Below, piece by piece: positions 63,581-64,000 of a stretch of 64,000 bases of DNA. Source of the stretch: Limnohabitans sp. 15K (lineage in GTDB: Bacteria; Pseudomonadota; Gammaproteobacteria; Burkholderiales; Burkholderiaceae_C); assembly GCF_002778285.1 (NCBI RefSeq), contig NZ_NESM01000002.1, positions 62,001-126,000 of the forward strand, given 5' to 3'. The translations under genes were made by a program, and so were the position numbers. The stretch's first letter is position 1. Each line of letters begins with the position of its first letter. The notes under the pieces were generated by a model that did not search any database, had not been told where the DNA came from, and saw only the letters and a program-made list of their open reading frames with translations.

Positions 63581-63784
63581 TTACAGGCCAGCCATGGGCA
63601 GCATTTGCGCGATGTGACCCATATTGGTCTCATGCACAGACACAGCACCGCGAAGGTGGCGCTTGTTTTTGGTGGTCTTCTTGGTCAGGATGTGACGTTT
63701 GAAGGCTTGGCCGCGTTTAACGGTTCCACCTGGACGAACACGGAAGCGCTTTTTAGCACTGCTTTTGGTCTTCATCTTGGGCAT
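63581..63784 (-). CDS. rpmI: 50S ribosomal protein L35
   Basis: The 67-residue basic protein starts [20 protein letters not shown], the L35 signature, and continues [24 protein letters not shown]. It lies between infC and rplT. An 8-base stem (AAAGTCAC/GTGACTTT) at 63863-63884, in the 136-base gap to infC, may be part of an L20-responsive leader, but this is only suggested. Confidence 0.96.
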   Translation of the reverse strand: MPKMKTKSSAKKRFRVRPGGTVKRGQAFKRHILTKKTTKNKRHLRGAVSVHETNMGHIAQMLPMAGL

Positions 63785-63920
63785 ATCAATGCTCCTTTAA
63801 TTGTGCTCGTGAGGCGTCTGCAAAAAGTTTGCAGCCTTGTTGGCCCCGAGCCACTTTTAACAAAAGTCACCCGAAAGTGACTTTCGACCCGACCAGCCCG
63901 AAAGCCGGTCAAATTCTTTT

Positions 63921-64000
63921 TTAAACCGACTCAGCAGGCGCCGAAGCGTCTGCAGGCTTGCCGCTGGTAGGCTTTTTACGGCCCGGCGCGATCATCATGA
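63921..64000 (-). CDS. infC: translation initiation factor IF-3, C-terminal end only
   Basis: The last 25 or so codons before the TAA at 63921 read MMIAPGRKKPTSGKPADASAPAESV. This is the IF-3 final strand with a Lys/Pro/Ala tail, and it stands upstream of rpmI as in the usual infC-rpmI-rplT order. The rest lies beyond the window. The tail extends past the ordinary APKK-type end. Confidence 0.8.
   Translation of the reverse strand, partial: MMIAPGRKKPTSGKPADASAPAESV

Noticed and set aside
1..64000. CRISPR arrays, tRNA or rRNA genes, insertion sequences
   Set aside because: I looked for spaced repeats, cloverleaf-like segments and transposase motifs and saw none. A tRNAscan or IS search could still find something short.

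Overview
The window looks like chromosomal DNA of a betaproteobacterium, most likely a freshwater Comamonadaceae (Limnohabitans/Rhodoferax-like). This rests on the Bug-family binding proteins, the layout of the cbb3 oxidase cluster next to fnr and hemN, and the gene orders surE-pcm-nlpD-rlmD and infC-rpmI-rplT-pheS-pheT-ihfA. All identifications were made by reading protein motifs; no database search was run.

Layout. (1) 1-11.5 kb: a microaerobic respiration block. It holds a partial TauE/SafE-like membrane protein, hemN, fnr, a full cbb3 oxidase set (ccoN-O-Q-P-G-H) with ccoS and the copper ATPase ccoI, and a universal stress protein. Three perfect FNR-type sites (2179, 8387, 10943) link these genes to the regulator encoded here. 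(2) 11.5-15.6 kb: a malonate operon of malonyl-CoA decarboxylase, a Bug binding protein and malonyl-CoA synthetase. (3) 15.7-24.2 kb: a tight eight-gene operon read leftward: class I glutamine amidotransferase, cytochrome P450, glutamine-synthetase-like ligase, [2Fe-2S] ferredoxin, PuuC-like aldehyde dehydrogenase, class III aminotransferase, Tm-1-like protein and HAD hydrolase. It resembles the Puu gamma-glutamyl-amine pathway with the flavin oxidase PuuB replaced by a P450 and ferredoxin. I consider it the best candidate for an undescribed catabolic system.

(4) 24.3-37.8 kb: a defence island. It joins an IetAS-type pair (AAA ATPase plus subtilisin-like protease) to a three-gene set of a SNF2/RapA-like helicase, a very large type III-like adenine methyltransferase and a type III Res-like helicase-nuclease. 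The methyltransferase core is much more AT-rich than its flanks, and the nuclease motif has His where Lys is expected. (5) 38.0-44.3 kb: an EutR-like AraC regulator, a DUF2817 peptidase-like protein preceded by a possible 19-residue coupled leader peptide, a Bug protein and two amidases. To the eye the GC-rich style of this part matches region 3, so the defence island may have split one catabolic locus.

(6) 44.3-64 kb: mostly housekeeping genes: a lipoprotein esterase, lgt, ilvD, a GlcG/HbpS protein, a YccA/BI-1 protein, rlmD, nlpD, pcm, surE, a quinone oxidoreductase, clpA-clpS, a cold-shock protein, DUF192 and DUF1840 proteins, ihfA, pheT, pheS, rplT, rpmI and the 3' end of infC. Several clear intrinsic terminators separate these units. 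I saw no rRNA, tRNA, CRISPR array or insertion sequence, and no gene-free stretch longer than about 300 bases.
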